This document shows, one piece after another, positions 1-8,645 of a stretch of DNA of 64,000 nt. The stretch lies in assembly GCF_009830105.1 (NCBI RefSeq), contig NZ_WURB01000014.1, positions 46,990 through 110,989 of the forward strand, given 5' to 3'. A program made the translations under genes and the position numbers. This stretch comes from Microvirga makkahensis (GTDB lineage: Bacteria > Pseudomonadota > Alphaproteobacteria > Rhizobiales > Beijerinckiaceae). Under the pieces are notes generated by a model that searched no databases, had not been told where the DNA came from, and worked only from the letters and a program-made list of their open reading frames with translations. Each line of letters begins with the position of its first letter. Position 1 is the stretch's first letter.

Positions 1-2
1 AA

Positions 3-911
3 AGTTCCACTCGCCCTCCCGTATTCGAGCTTGCTCTTCTGGCCCTTCTCGCGACGCTCTGGGGCGCCTCCTACACCTTCATCAAGATCGGCATCGAAAC
101 GATCCCGCCCGTCACGCTGATCGCTGCCCGCACGCTCATCGCCGGAGGCGTGCTGCTGGCCATCGTCCGGATGCGCGGGCTGACGCTCCCACGCGATCGC
201 GCCACATGGAGGGACTTTGCGGTGCAGGCCTGCCTGAACAGCGTCGTTCCGTTCACCCTCATCGCCTGGGCCGAGCAATCGGTCGATGCGGGCCTCGCCG
301 TAATCCTCAACGCGATGACGCCCGTCTTCACCTTCCTGATCACATGGCTCTGGTCCCGCCACGAGGCGACCACGTTCCGCAAGTTCGCGGGCGTCATGAT
401 CGGCCTGGTGGGAACCTGCATCATCGTCGGGACGCAGGCCCTGACCCATGTCGGGCGGGAACTGGCCGGCCAGCTGGCGGTGGTGCTCGCGACGATCTGT
501 TATGCGGGCGCGGCGATCTTCGGACGCACCTTCAAATCGCTCGATCCGATCATGCCTGCCACGGGATCGCTGATCTCGGGCGCCGTGATCCTGCTTCCCG
601 TCAGCGTCGTCCTGGACCGGCCCTGGACGCTGGCGCCGTCCGAAGCCTCCGTCCTGGCTCTGATCGGTTTGGCAGTCTTCTCGACGGCCATCGCCTTCCT
701 CATCTATTTCCGGCTCATCCACACCCTCGGTTCCCTTGGGACCACGGCTCAGGGGTATCTGCGCGCTCCCATCGGTGTCGCCATCGGGGCTGCCGTCCTG
801 GGCGAAAGGCTGGATTCCTCCGCATGGATCGGGCTGCTGTGCATCCTCGCGGGCGTCCTGTTGATGACCTTGCCGCCGCAGGGCCGTCCGGCCGACATTC
901 GAGCCACGTGA
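3..911 (+). CDS. EamA/DMT family transporter, 5' end cut by the window
   Basis: The reading frame is open from the first bases of the window, so the true start lies upstream. The visible 302 residues carry two EamA repeats: a first helix with the family signature LWGASYTFIKIG, about nine to ten hydrophobic segments, and a second repeat ending in the typical GLLCILAGVLLM helix. Members are inner-membrane drug/metabolite exporters with ten helices; the substrate cannot be told from sequence. A GTG at 150 would leave out the first helix and is not a plausible start. A strong hairpin follows 14 bases after the stop and is shared with the convergent gene at 977-1306. Confidence 0.85.
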   Translation, partial: SSTRPPVFELALLALLATLWGASYTFIKIGIETIPPVTLIAARTLIAGGVLLAIVRMRGLTLPRDRATWRDFAVQACLNSVVPFTLIAWAEQSVDAGLAVILNAMTPVFTFLITWLWSRHEATTFRKFAGVMIGLVGTCIIVGTQALTHVGRELAGQLAVVLATICYAGAAIFGRTFKSLDPIMPATGSLISGAVILLPVSVVLDRPWTLAPSEASVLALIGLAVFSTAIAFLIYFRLIHTLGSLGTTAQGYLRAPIGVAIGAAVLGERLDSSAWIGLLCILAGVLLMTLPPQGRPADIRAT

Positions 912-920
912 CAGGCGCAT

Positions 921-950
921 GAAAAAGGGCCTGACCGAAGTCAGGCCCTT
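921..950 (-). terminator. Bidirectional hairpin terminator between convergent genes
   Basis: A perfect 11-bp stem (925-935 with 940-950) closes a CGAA tetraloop. Read on the minus strand it is followed directly by TTTTT (926-922), so it is a classical intrinsic terminator for the gene at 977-1306. The plus side has no T-run but the hairpin also lies just after the EamA stop. Confidence 0.75.
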
Positions 951-976
951 GTGGCAGTTTCACGCGAAGCGTCGGA

Positions 977-1306
977 TTACTGCTGCGGGGAGGCCGGAGC
1001 CGACGGGCTGGCCGGAGCGCTCGGGGCCGCCGGAGCCGGGGAGGACGGGGTCGCAGGCGCCGTGGCCGGGCTGTCCGTTGCGCCCGTACCGGCGGATGGA
1101 GACGAGCTTTCCGTCTGCGTGCCGGTGCTGCCGGTCGTGCTCGGCTCGTTGCCGCCATCATAGAAGAGGAAAGCCAGCAAGCCGAGGGCGATAACAAGAC
1201 CGCCGATCACGTAAGCAAGAGTGTTCGAACCGCGCGCGCTGTTATCGTAGACATTCGTCTCGCGATTGTAGACGTTCGGTTCGCGATCCATGGGATCCAT
1301 AGCCAT
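977..1306 (-). CDS. Small single-span membrane protein with Pro/Ala/Ser-rich tail
   Basis: A 109-residue protein. The first 30 residues are polar and Asn/Arg-rich (REPNVYNRETNVYDNSARG), followed by one transmembrane helix (about residues 31-50, LAYVIGGLVIALGLLAFLFY), then a low-complexity tail of Pro, Ala, Ser and Thr. The ATG at 1306 was chosen because AAGGAG lies 7 bases upstream; a longer frame to 1348 has no better ribosome site. No enzymatic domain is visible. The layout suggests an inner-membrane anchor with a disordered periplasmic tail. It is divergent from gatB across an AT-rich 220-bp gap and is ended by the terminator at 921-950. Function unknown. Confidence 0.7.
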   Translation of the reverse strand: MAMDPMDREPNVYNRETNVYDNSARGSNTLAYVIGGLVIALGLLAFLFYDGGNEPSTTGSTGTQTESSSPSAGTGATDSPATAPATPSSPAPAAPSAPASPSAPASPQQ

Positions 1307-1527
1307 TTTCAAACTCCTTGACCGTTTTACCTCCCGTTCAACGCCCAATGTTGGATGCGGTTTCAGGCGAGCGTAACAATAATTGTAAATATCTGTGCAT
1401 AAACGGGAATTGATCTTGGGTGTGGTGCGACAAATCTGAATGCCTGTTCATCTTGAAGGGGGTTGACCCCGTATCGCGTCGCTCTTACTCCGGGCAGGAA
1501 AGTGCGAGAGACAAAGGCGCAAGGCTC

Positions 1528-3003
1528 ATGAACGCTCCGGTGAACCCGAAGAAGCTCATCAAAGGTGCGACAGGCGATTGGGAAATCGTCATCGGCATGG
1601 AGATCCACGCCCAGGTGACGAGCCAGGCCAAACTGTTCTCCGGCGCCTCTACGGCCTTCGGCGGCGATCCGAACAGCCACGTGTCCCTGGTCGATGCGGC
1701 CATGCCCGGCATGCTGCCCGTGATCAACGAGGAATGCGTGCGCCAAGCGATCCGCACGGGCCTCGGCCTCAAGGCTGAGATCAACCTGAAGAGCACCTTC
1801 GACCGGAAGAACTATTTCTACCCGGATCTGCCGCAGGGCTACCAGATCAGCCAGTACAAGAGCCCCATCGTGGGCGAGGGCGAGGTGATCGTGGACGTGC
1901 CGGAAACGGGCGAGACGATCATGGTGCGCATCGAGCGCCTGCATCTCGAGCAGGATGCAGGCAAGTCGATCCACGACCTGCATCCCACCATGAGCTTCGT
2001 CGATCTCAACCGCTCCGGCGTGGCGCTGATGGAGATCGTGTCCAAGCCCGACCTGCGCTCGGCGGACGAGGCCCGCGCCTACGTGACCAAGCTGCGCACG
2101 ATCCTGCGCTATCTCGGCACCTGCGACGGGGACATGGACAAGGGCAGCCTGCGAGCCGACGTGAACGTCTCCGTGCGCCGCCCGGGTGAGGAATTCGGCA
2201 CGCGCTGCGAGATCAAGAACGTCAATTCCATCCGCTTCATCGGCCAGGCCATCGAATACGAGGCGCGCCGCCAGATCGCGATCCTCGAGGACGGCGGCGT
2301 GATCGAGCAGGAGACCCGCCTCTACGATCCGGGCAAGGGCGAGACCCGCTCCATGCGCTCGAAGGAAGAGGCGCACGATTACCGCTATTTCCCCGATCCG
2401 GACCTGCTGCCGCTCGAGTTCGACCAAGCCTACGTGGACGACCTCGCCCAGCACCTGCCGGAACTGCCGGACGCCAAGAAGGCCCGCTTTATGGCCGATT
2501 ACGGCTTGTCTGCCTATGACGCGAGCGTGCTGGTGGCCGAGCGCGCCTCCGCCGACTTCTTCGAGGAGGTGGCGAAGGGCCGCGACGGCAAGGCCGCCGC
2601 GAACTGGATCATCAACGAGCTGTTCGGCCGCCTCAACAAGGAAGGCAAGGACATCACGCAATCGCCGGTCTCCGCAAGTCAGCTCGGCGCGATCATCGAG
2701 CTCATCGGCGAGAACGTGATCTCCGGCAAGATCGCCAAGGACCTGTTCGAGATCGTCTTCACCGAAGGCGGCGATCCGCGTGAGATCGTGGAAAAGCGCG
2801 GCATGAAGCAGGTGACGGACACGGGTGCCATCGAGAAGGCCATCGACGCGGTCATCGCCGCCAACCCCGACAAGGTGGAGCAGGCCAAGGCCAAGCCGAC
2901 GCTGCTCGGCTGGTTCGTCGGCCAGGTGATGAAGCAGACCGGCGGCAAGGCCAACCCGCAGGCGGTCAACGAAATCCTGAAGGCGAAGCTCGGGATCGAG
3001 TGA
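1528..3003 (+). CDS. gatB: Aspartyl/glutamyl-tRNA amidotransferase subunit B
   Basis: GatB is the tRNA-binding kinase subunit of the GatCAB amidotransferase, which converts Glu-tRNA(Gln) and Asp-tRNA(Asn) to the amide forms in the cytoplasm. The 491-residue product opens with the family hallmark [13 protein letters not shown] and contains the conserved [14 protein letters not shown] and [11 protein letters not shown] stretches, plus the C-terminal YqeY-like region ending [11 protein letters not shown]. An ATG at 1528 matches family length; the frame is open further up but lacks homology. gatA and gatC are not nearby. A GNAT gene starts 3 bases after the stop. Confidence 0.96.
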   Translation: MNAPVNPKKLIKGATGDWEIVIGMEIHAQVTSQAKLFSGASTAFGGDPNSHVSLVDAAMPGMLPVINEECVRQAIRTGLGLKAEINLKSTFDRKNYFYPDLPQGYQISQYKSPIVGEGEVIVDVPETGETIMVRIERLHLEQDAGKSIHDLHPTMSFVDLNRSGVALMEIVSKPDLRSADEARAYVTKLRTILRYLGTCDGDMDKGSLRADVNVSVRRPGEEFGTRCEIKNVNSIRFIGQAIEYEARRQIAILEDGGVIEQETRLYDPGKGETRSMRSKEEAHDYRYFPDPDLLPLEFDQAYVDDLAQHLPELPDAKKARFMADYGLSAYDASVLVAERASADFFEEVAKGRDGKAAANWIINELFGRLNKEGKDITQSPVSASQLGAIIELIGENVISGKIAKDLFEIVFTEGGDPREIVEKRGMKQVTDTGAIEKAIDAVIAANPDKVEQAKAKPTLLGWFVGQVMKQTGGKANPQAVNEILKAKLGIE

Positions 3004-3006
3004 CCC

Positions 3007-3495
3007 GTGAGCGAGACGTCTCATCCGACCCTGCGCGAGGCCGAGGACCGCGACGCGCAGGATCTGTTCGGGCTCCTGTCCCTCTGCTTCGCGGATTACC
3101 CCGGCTGCTTCGTCGATCCTCACGACGACCTGAGGGATCTTCGCGCGCCCGGATCGCCCCGGCCGAACGACGGCGCCTTCTGGGTGGCGGAAGACGCGAG
3201 CGGACGCGTCTGCGCCTGCGTGTCCATCGATTTTCCCGAAGCCGGGACGGCGGAACTGCATCGCCTTTACGTGCGCCCTGACCAGCGGGGGAAGGGTCTC
3301 GGCTCCTTCCTGGTGCAGGCGGTCGAGCACCATGCCCGCGAACGCGGCGCGACGTACATGTTCCTCTGGTCCGATACGCGCTTCACCGATGCGCACCGCC
3401 TCTACGGGAAGCTTGGATACAAGCGCACGGACCGGCGCCGCGATCTCGGCGACATCTCCGGCTCGTCGGAATATCATTTCGAGAAGGTGTTTTGA
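3007..3495 (+). CDS. GNAT family N-acetyltransferase
   Basis: A 162-residue GNAT-fold protein. The acetyl-CoA binding motif A is seen as LYVRPDQRGKGLGSFLVQAVEHHA (split here only for description: R-x2-G-x-G/S near residue 100), and the C-terminal segment AHRLYGKLGYKRTDRR is the usual last GNAT element. The start is a GTG 3 bases after the gatB stop, so the two are likely co-transcribed. The acceptor substrate is unknown; coupling to gatB may be positional only. Confidence 0.8.
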   Translation: MSETSHPTLREAEDRDAQDLFGLLSLCFADYPGCFVDPHDDLRDLRAPGSPRPNDGAFWVAEDASGRVCACVSIDFPEAGTAELHRLYVRPDQRGKGLGSFLVQAVEHHARERGATYMFLWSDTRFTDAHRLYGKLGYKRTDRRRDLGDISGSSEYHFEKVF

Positions 3496-3590
3496 CGCAG
3501 GGGCTTCCCGGCAATGTCATGGCCGCTCTGGACTTGATCCGAGGGTCAGCCCGGCTATCCCGAACGGAAAAGCATGGCGGGTCACTGAAG

Positions 3591-3621
3591 CGTCATCACC
3601 GGCACGAGGCCGGTGATGACG
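3591..3621. repeat. REP-like intergenic palindrome, 13-bp arms
   Basis: CGTCATCACCGGC (3591-3603) and GCCGGTGATGACG (3609-3621) are perfect inverse complements around a 5-nt loop ACGAG. This is the longest and cleanest copy of a family found in eight clean and three degraded intergenic copies in the window. It lies between the GNAT gene and the convergent nucleotide cyclase. Confidence 0.85.
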
Positions 3622-3644
3622 AAGGCGCGCTTTAGAATGCGCGC

Positions 3645-5051
3645 TCACGGGATCTCGTAGACCGAGAATTCATTGTTGATCCCACGCAGAGTTGTTCTCT
3701 TCAGGGTCGGGTGCAGGCCCTGCATCTCGATGATCCCGAGGGCTTCGGGGTTCTCGATCACGGTTCCTGTCGCGAAGATCGAGCGCGAGCCCGCGAGATT
3801 CTGAACCCGCGACGCGATGTTCACCGTCTGCCCGAAATAATCCTGCCGCTCGTTGAGCACCACGGCGAGGCAGGGACCCTCGTGGATGCCGATCTTGAGC
3901 AGCAGATCCTCCTGGCCGCGCTCGGCGTTGAGCGCACGCATCGCCTCACGCATGCGCAAGGCCGCCGAGATGGCGTGATCCGGGGTCGGGAAGGTGGCCA
4001 TCACCGCATCCCCGATGGTTTTCACCACGGCTCCGGCCTCGGAGGCCACGATCTCGTTGAGTACGCGGAAATGTTCGCGCACCAGATCGTAGGCCACGAG
4101 GTCTCCGACGCGCTCGTAGAGTTCCGTAGAGCCCTTGAGGTCCGTGAACAGGAAGGTGAGGCTCGTGATCTTCAGCCGCTGATCGACGTCGAGCGTGTCG
4201 GTCCGGTAGAGATCCCGGAAGGTCTGGTTCGTCAGAAGGCGCTTGGCGGTCAGGAACGGTCGGCGGTGCCCCATCAGGTCGTGCAGGGCGTCGTCGGCGA
4301 CCCACACAGCGGGGAGTGTGCGCCTCTTGGTGTGGTTTTCGAGCAGGAGGCGGACGGGACCCGGCCGCAGCTCCAGAGTGCTGTTTTCGGGGGCCAGTTC
4401 GGTCAGGATCAGGGACAGGTTCTGCCGTTCGCGGGTTGGCTCGCCCTTCACGTCGATGAACTGGGCGGCGTGCGTCACGGGGTCGAACACGATCACGAAG
4501 GCCGGGGGAAGATGCAGGGACAGGATAACCCGCTCCCCGGCAGGGAGCTCGACGGAATCGAGCGTGATGTCCTCGATCCGTATCGCGAAATCGTCCGGCA
4601 GATCGACGCCCGAACTCCAGAAGATCTGGCGCAGATATTCCGGCATCGGAAGCTTGTCCGGCTCGTGGGCCGCGATCCTTCGGATCCGCGGACTGATCGT
4701 GAAGGTCACCTCGACCATCTCATCGAGGGTCGCCTCATAGCCCGCAGCGCACAGGGCGCAGCTGTATTCCTCCTTCTTGAGTGATTTGAGGCTGGCGCCT
4801 GCGTCCATCACCCCGCCGCATCCCGGGCACAGGACGTTCCAGGACATTTCGAAGAGGCCGAGCCGTGCGGCGTGGAGGAAGGCCGCGATGCTGCTCTCTT
4901 CGTCGAGACCGTTCCGCGCGGCGAAGGCGAGGACGTTGATGCGGTTCAGCTCATGGTCCGGCGCATCACGGATCAGCCGCTCGATCGCGCCGGCGACTTC
5001 GGGCTCGACCGACTGCCGCAGGATGTCCAGAAGTTTCTGATCTTCACTCAT
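3645..5051 (-). CDS. Class III adenylate/guanylate cyclase with DUF5939 zinc-ribbon region
   Basis: A 468-residue protein. The N-terminal half matches the DUF5939 type of cyclase and contains CPGC (Cys75, Cys78) and CALC (Cys98, Cys101), a CX2C-X19-CX2C arrangement typical of a zinc ribbon. The C-terminal third (about 290-465) is a class III nucleotidyl cyclase catalytic domain: FTDLKGSTELYE gives the first metal Asp and KTIGDAVMATF the second. It should make cAMP or cGMP in the cytoplasm; which one is not certain. The ATG at 5051 has AAGGAGGT 6-7 bases upstream, so the longer frame to 5159 was rejected. No membrane segment. Confidence 0.85.
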   Translation of the reverse strand: MSEDQKLLDILRQSVEPEVAGAIERLIRDAPDHELNRINVLAFAARNGLDEESSIAAFLHAARLGLFEMSWNVLCPGCGGVMDAGASLKSLKKEEYSCALCAAGYEATLDEMVEVTFTISPRIRRIAAHEPDKLPMPEYLRQIFWSSGVDLPDDFAIRIEDITLDSVELPAGERVILSLHLPPAFVIVFDPVTHAAQFIDVKGEPTRERQNLSLILTELAPENSTLELRPGPVRLLLENHTKRRTLPAVWVADDALHDLMGHRRPFLTAKRLLTNQTFRDLYRTDTLDVDQRLKITSLTFLFTDLKGSTELYERVGDLVAYDLVREHFRVLNEIVASEAGAVVKTIGDAVMATFPTPDHAISAALRMREAMRALNAERGQEDLLLKIGIHEGPCLAVVLNERQDYFGQTVNIASRVQNLAGSRSIFATGTVIENPEALGIIEMQGLHPTLKRTTLRGINNEFSVYEIP

Positions 5052-5248
5052 GATCCGACCTCCTTCGAGGAGCAGATTCAGCCCCGAGTCCGGGTTGGCT
5101 CCCGGACGCCGAGGCGCATTCGTCGACATCAGCCGGCCGGTAAGCGTGCAGGATAGCACTTCGCAAGCTCAAAGGCTTGCAAAACAAGGGCTTGAGCAGC
5201 AGAAAGCCGAGAGGCGGCAAGTTGATGGCGCGCAGAGGGCTTACACCT

Positions 5249-5662
5249 TTACGCGACGCCGAACTCCTCCGCGTAGAGGTTCGCAATCCGCATCTGCCAG
5301 AGGCACAGGACGGGCGCGACGATCAGCTCGACGGTCAAGCCGCCAACCATGAACAAGGAGGGCAGGCCGGTCAGGACCAGTCCGACGAGGCGGCCCAAGC
5401 CTCCAATAACGACGAGCAGGGTGAGCAGCCGGAACCGGTTGGTCTTCTCCTCGATTCCCGGCAGCGTGCTCCAGAAGAGGAGGCCGATGCCGAGCAGCAG
5501 GCCGGACATGAAACGGAAATGGCTCTCCGCCGAGATGCTGACCGCATCACCCGTCAGCGCCTGCCCGAAAAGGACGCCATAGAGGCCCGTCGCGACCGGG
5601 ATGGTGGCGACGATGGCCACCGTCTGCTGCAGCAGCTTCCGCTCACGGTCCATGCTGGGCAT
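5249..5662 (-). CDS. DUF4345 family membrane protein
   Basis: A 137-residue protein with about four hydrophobic helices, opening MPSMDRERKLLQQ, then VAIVATIPVATGLYGVLFG and a conserved ESHFRFMSGLLLGIGL segment typical of DUF4345. It is an inner-membrane protein of unknown function. AGGAGGA lies 4-5 bases before the ATG at 5662; an internal ATG (MDRE) three codons in is an alternative. It is divergent from the GST gene at 5752 and they share an 89-bp promoter region. Confidence 0.75.
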   Translation of the reverse strand: MPSMDRERKLLQQTVAIVATIPVATGLYGVLFGQALTGDAVSISAESHFRFMSGLLLGIGLLFWSTLPGIEEKTNRFRLLTLLVVIGGLGRLVGLVLTGLPSLFMVGGLTVELIVAPVLCLWQMRIANLYAEEFGVA

Positions 5663-5751
5663 AACTCCTCCTGCTAGGCATTACTGACGCTTCCGTATCG
5701 AAACGCAATCCCATAGGGTCGCGGTGCAAATTGTCCTACGAGGAGTATGCC

Positions 5752-6393
5752 ATGCCGGTGCGCTTTGAACTCCACGGAATCGCCCTTTCAGGTCCCACCT
5801 ACAAGGTCGGCCTGATGCTGAGCTTGGCGGGCGAGCCGTTCGACTACGAGCATGTGGATATGATGCAGGGTGCGCACAGGCAGCCCGCCTATCTCTCGAA
5901 ACAGCGCTACGGCCAGGTACCGCTTCTGATCGACCGCAACAACGGGCGGCATCTCTGCGAGTCCGCGGCGATCCTCGAATATCTCTCGGACATTCTGGGG
6001 AGGTTCGGCGGCGCGACCCTGGACGAGCGCCTGCAGGCGCGCGAGTGGCTCTACTGGGATTTCGACCGGCTGGCCTCGAATGTCTATCGCGCCCGGACCA
6101 TCAAGCTCGGCATTCGGTCCGCCCCTGCCGAGGTGTACGAGGCGCATGTCGCCGGAGGGGACGCAGCCCTGAAGGTGCTCGACCGGCATCTGGCAGGACG
6201 CGCCTGGATCGTCGGAGAAGGCGCAACCATCGCTGACATCGATATCTACGGCGTCGTCACCTACGCCGGTGAGGCCGGACTCGATCTCGCCGACTTTCCC
6301 AACGTTATGACCTGGATGACGCGGGTCGAGGCTCTGCCCGGCTTCGCCTCGACGAAGACTCTCCTGCCGATGGAATCGCGGGTGGCGGCATGA
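5752..6393 (+). CDS. Glutathione S-transferase family protein
   Basis: A 213-residue soluble GST. The N-terminal thioredoxin-like domain carries the glutathione-contact pattern RYGQVPLLIDR and the following SAAILEYLSD (the usual ESxAI element, here CESAAIL). The C-terminal all-helical domain contains GEGATIADIDIYGVV, the conserved N-capping Asp motif of GSTs. The ATG at 5752 has GAGGAG 7 bases before it; the in-frame TTG at 5731 was rejected. The next gene starts inside its stop codon (ATGA), so the two are translationally coupled. Substrate unknown. Confidence 0.87.
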   Translation: MPVRFELHGIALSGPTYKVGLMLSLAGEPFDYEHVDMMQGAHRQPAYLSKQRYGQVPLLIDRNNGRHLCESAAILEYLSDILGRFGGATLDERLQAREWLYWDFDRLASNVYRARTIKLGIRSAPAEVYEAHVAGGDAALKVLDRHLAGRAWIVGEGATIADIDIYGVVTYAGEAGLDLADFPNVMTWMTRVEALPGFASTKTLLPMESRVAA

Positions 6394-6848
6394 GCGCTCT
6401 GGACATCCGGAAGGCGAGGGTGGGTGACCTCGAAGCGATCATCCGCCTTCACGAAGAGGACGAACTCGGCACGAACGGCGACGTGTGGTTGCCGGAAACC
6501 AAGCCCGCTTACGAGGCCGCTTTCGCCGCGATCGCGAGAAGCCCAGAGAACAGGCTTTTCGTTGCCCTCGACGGCGACGAGGTCGTAGGTACGTTCCAGC
6601 TCACCTTCATCCCGAACCTCACCGGGCGCGGAACGACGCGCGTGAAGGTGGAGAGCGTGAAGGTGAAGGCTTCCCGGCGCTCCGGTGGCATCGGCGCCAA
6701 GATGATGGCCTTCGCCGAGCAGCAGGCGCGCCTCGGCGGCGCCGGGACCATGGAGCTGACCTCCAACAAGACCCGCAGGGACGCCCACCGCTTCTACGAG
6801 AGGCTGGGTTACTCACGCTCGCACGAGGGATTCAAGAAGAAGCTCTGA
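6390..6848 (+). CDS. GNAT family N-acetyltransferase
   Basis: A 152-residue GNAT protein whose ATG overlaps the GST stop by 4 bases. Motif A reads VKVKASRRSGGIGAKMMAFAEQQA, in which SRRSGGIG is the pyrophosphate-binding R/Q-x2-G-x-G/A loop, and TSNKTRRDAHRFYERLGY is the C-terminal GNAT signature. The sequence TMELTSNKTRRDAHRFYE resembles acetyltransferases often annotated as aminoglycoside or PhnO-like, but nothing here fixes the acceptor. Coupled to the upstream GST gene. Confidence 0.83.
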   Translation: MSALDIRKARVGDLEAIIRLHEEDELGTNGDVWLPETKPAYEAAFAAIARSPENRLFVALDGDEVVGTFQLTFIPNLTGRGTTRVKVESVKVKASRRSGGIGAKMMAFAEQQARLGGAGTMELTSNKTRRDAHRFYERLGYSRSHEGFKKKL

Positions 6849-6941
6849 GCGGCGGATCCTTAGGCCATCCGTCCTCTGGGTCGTAGCCGAGCTCGTCCCG
6901 ACCGCCCCGACCCCGAGAGTGCTGTGCTCTTCATGGTGGGG

Positions 6942-6964
6942 ATCACCGGCACAAGGCCGGTGAT
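6942..6964. repeat. REP-like intergenic palindrome
   Basis: ATCACCGGC (6942-6950) and GCCGGTGAT (6956-6964) form a perfect 9-bp stem around the loop ACAAG. It lies between the convergent GNAT gene and the small secreted protein gene. Confidence 0.8.
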
Positions 6965-6986
6965 GACGGCGTGGTGATCCGGGTGT

Positions 6987-7238
6987 TCAGGCTTTCGTGC
7001 CGCCCTTGATCCGCGCGTTGCAGGCGCTCCAGAACCTCGGCCACTTCATGCCAGGCTCGAGCTTGCCTCCAGCCTTGGCCTGCTTCCACTCGGCGCTGCA
7101 CTTGGCCAGGCGCTCGCGGGCGGCGAGTTGGGCGGCGGTCGGCTCCTTCTTCGGCTTCGTCTGAGCCTGGGCGGCGCTGGCGCCGGTGAAAGCCAGGACC
7201 AGGGTTGCGGCGAGGGCCGCGCTCAAAAGACGGTTCAT
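6987..7238 (-). CDS. Small secreted protein with two cysteines
   Basis: An 83-residue protein with a Sec signal peptide (MNRLLSAALAATLVLAFTG then ASAAQAQ, cleavage probably near residue 25). The mature part is basic and contains ERLAKCSAEWKQAK and WPRFWSACNARIK; the two cysteines could form one disulfide. The pattern recalls the short PsiF-like or 'Cys-x-Glu-Trp' periplasmic proteins common in Hyphomicrobiales, but I cannot place it in a named family. A purine-rich run GGGGGGACC precedes the ATG. Expected to act in the periplasm; function unknown. Confidence 0.7.
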   Translation of the reverse strand: MNRLLSAALAATLVLAFTGASAAQAQTKPKKEPTAAQLAARERLAKCSAEWKQAKAGGKLEPGMKWPRFWSACNARIKGGTKA

Positions 7239-7425
7239 CGTGAGGTCCCCCCAAAGCGCCCGAACGGCGCAGACGGCATCTCACGATGAAATATTGGAAC
7301 ATGCAAGGTGCCGGGGGCAGCCATGCGCGCTATCCACCGCAAAGGGCGGGCTTGGAGGGTGCAGCCGGAGGCGGGATACCTTAACTAACGTCAGATCCGC
7401 ATCGCTACAGAAGGAGAGGCCTGCC

Positions 7426-8133
7426 ATGGCGGCATCCACCCAGCAACCGATCAATCTCTATTACTGGCCGACGCCGAACGGATGGAAGATCACCATCATG
7501 CTCGAGGAATGCGGTCTTCCCTATTCGGTTCACCCGGTGAATATCGGCAAGGGCGACCAGTTCACACCTGAGTTCCTGGCGATCTCGCCCAACAACAAGA
7601 TGCCCGCGATCGTCGATCCCGAGGGACCCGACGGGCAGCCGATCTCCGTGTTCGAGTCCGGCGCGATCCTGCAATATCTCGGCCGCAAGACCGGCCGGTT
7701 CTATCCGCAGGACGAGCGCGGGCGCGTGGAGGTCGAACAATGGCTGTTCTGGCAGATGGGCGGCTTCGGCCCCATGCTCGGCCAGGCGCATCATTTCCGC
7801 ATCTACGCGCCGGAGAAGGTGCCCTATGCCATCGATCGCTACACCAACGAGACCAACCGCCTCTACGGCGTGCTCGACAAGCGCCTCGCGGATCGGGAGT
7901 TCGTGGCAGGCGAATACTCCATCGCCGACATGGCCATCGCGCCCTGGGCCAAGCTGTGGGAGCGCCAGGGCCAGAACATCGAGGACTTTCCCCACGTGAA
8001 GCGCTGGCTCGGAACCGTGCTCGAGCGTCCGGCGGTGGTGCGGGCGCTGGAGGTCAACACGGAGGATCGCGGCGCTTACGACATGAAGGATCCGGCGGTT
8101 CAGGCCATCCTCTTCGGTCAGAAGGCGCGGTAA
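7426..8133 (+). CDS. Glutathione S-transferase family protein, YfcG/YghU-like
   Basis: A 235-residue GST. It starts at the ATG at 7426, which has AAGGAG 9 bases upstream. The N-terminal domain includes LYYWPTPNGWKITIMLEE, the Asn-containing active-site turn of the disulfide-bond oxidoreductase (YfcG/Nu-class) GSTs, then SPNNKMPAIVDPEGPDG and ESGAILQYLG for glutathione binding. The C-terminal domain has AGEYSIADMAIAPW. Members of this class reduce small disulfides with glutathione in the cytoplasm. It stands alone, with a REP palindrome after its stop. Confidence 0.87.
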   Translation: MAASTQQPINLYYWPTPNGWKITIMLEECGLPYSVHPVNIGKGDQFTPEFLAISPNNKMPAIVDPEGPDGQPISVFESGAILQYLGRKTGRFYPQDERGRVEVEQWLFWQMGGFGPMLGQAHHFRIYAPEKVPYAIDRYTNETNRLYGVLDKRLADREFVAGEYSIADMAIAPWAKLWERQGQNIEDFPHVKRWLGTVLERPAVVRALEVNTEDRGAYDMKDPAVQAILFGQKAR

Positions 8134-8158
8134 GCCGTTCCCGCACCCTCCTGCGTCA

Positions 8159-8179
8159 TCCCCGGCCTCGTGCCGGGGA
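8159..8179. repeat. REP-like intergenic palindrome
   Basis: TCCCCGGC (8159-8166) and GCCGGGGA (8172-8179) form an 8-bp stem around the loop CTCGT, preceded by the family lead-in CGTCA. Confidence 0.75.
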
Positions 8180-8256
8180 CCCGATCCATCGGAGCGCTCC
8201 AGCCGCGAGGAAGCGTTCCCTCAGTTCATTGTCGAGCCGGCCCGTGATGCCCTTCC

Positions 8257-8292
8257 CGGTGGGCCGGATGACGGAGATCATCCGGCCCACCG
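8257..8292. other. Perfect 15-bp hairpin, not of the REP family
   Basis: Positions 8257-8271 pair perfectly with 8278-8292, leaving a 6-nt loop CGGAGA. There is no T-run on either side, so it is a poor intrinsic terminator. It lies 92 bp past the stop of the minus-strand small ORF at 8385-8513. Confidence 0.65.
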
Positions 8293-8384
8293 ACGAGGCT
8301 GCGCTCTCTCAGTCCGGCGTCGGGATTGTTTGTGGCCTTGGCATCGCTCCGAACGGGCACGATGGTTCCGCAACAGGCCTGCCC

Positions 8385-8513
8385 TCATCGGGCGATCCGC
8401 ACCCGGGTTCCGCCGGTCCCGCTCAGGCAAGTGCCGCTTGGTTCTTGAGCCTGGGTATGGGCCGCCCCGGCCAGCAGGCAAAGCCCCAAGGCAACGAGGA
8501 TCGGAGATTTCAC
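8385..8513 (-). CDS. Possible 42-residue secreted peptide
   Basis: A GTG-initiated frame preceded by GGAGGG with 5 bases spacing. It encodes a short basic start (MKSPILVALG), a hydrophobic core (LCLLAGAA) and a plausible cleavage site near AHTQAQ, leaving only about 19 mature residues with one Cys (EPSGTCLSGTGGTRVRIAR). The ribosome site plus textbook signal peptide make it more than chance, but it may also be the 5' end of a decayed longer gene. Function unknown. Confidence 0.35.
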   Translation of the reverse strand: MKSPILVALGLCLLAGAAHTQAQEPSGTCLSGTGGTRVRIAR

Positions 8514-8616
8514 AGGTTCCCTCCTGATCGGTCTTCAGCGGACCAGTCGGAAAGGACCGGAGGATACGGTCCGGCATTCTGATCAGGTGATAACCTTCGC
8601 AGGTGCGAAAACGCGC

Positions 8617-8645
8617 TTGAGGGGGAGGGGGCTCGCCGCTATAAG
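8617..8645 (+). promoter_or_regulatory. Sigma-70 type promoter of ndk
   Basis: TTGAGG (8617-8622), a 17-bp spacer and TATAAG (8640-8645) are close to consensus; the predicted transcript start is about 8652, giving a leader of some 36 bases before the ndk ATG at 8688. Confidence 0.6.

Noticed and set aside
1363..3477. A 704-codon open frame antiparallel to gatB.
   Set aside because: GC-rich codon use opens the opposite strand; composition is Arg/His/Leu-rich with no family match, and gatB explains the DNA.
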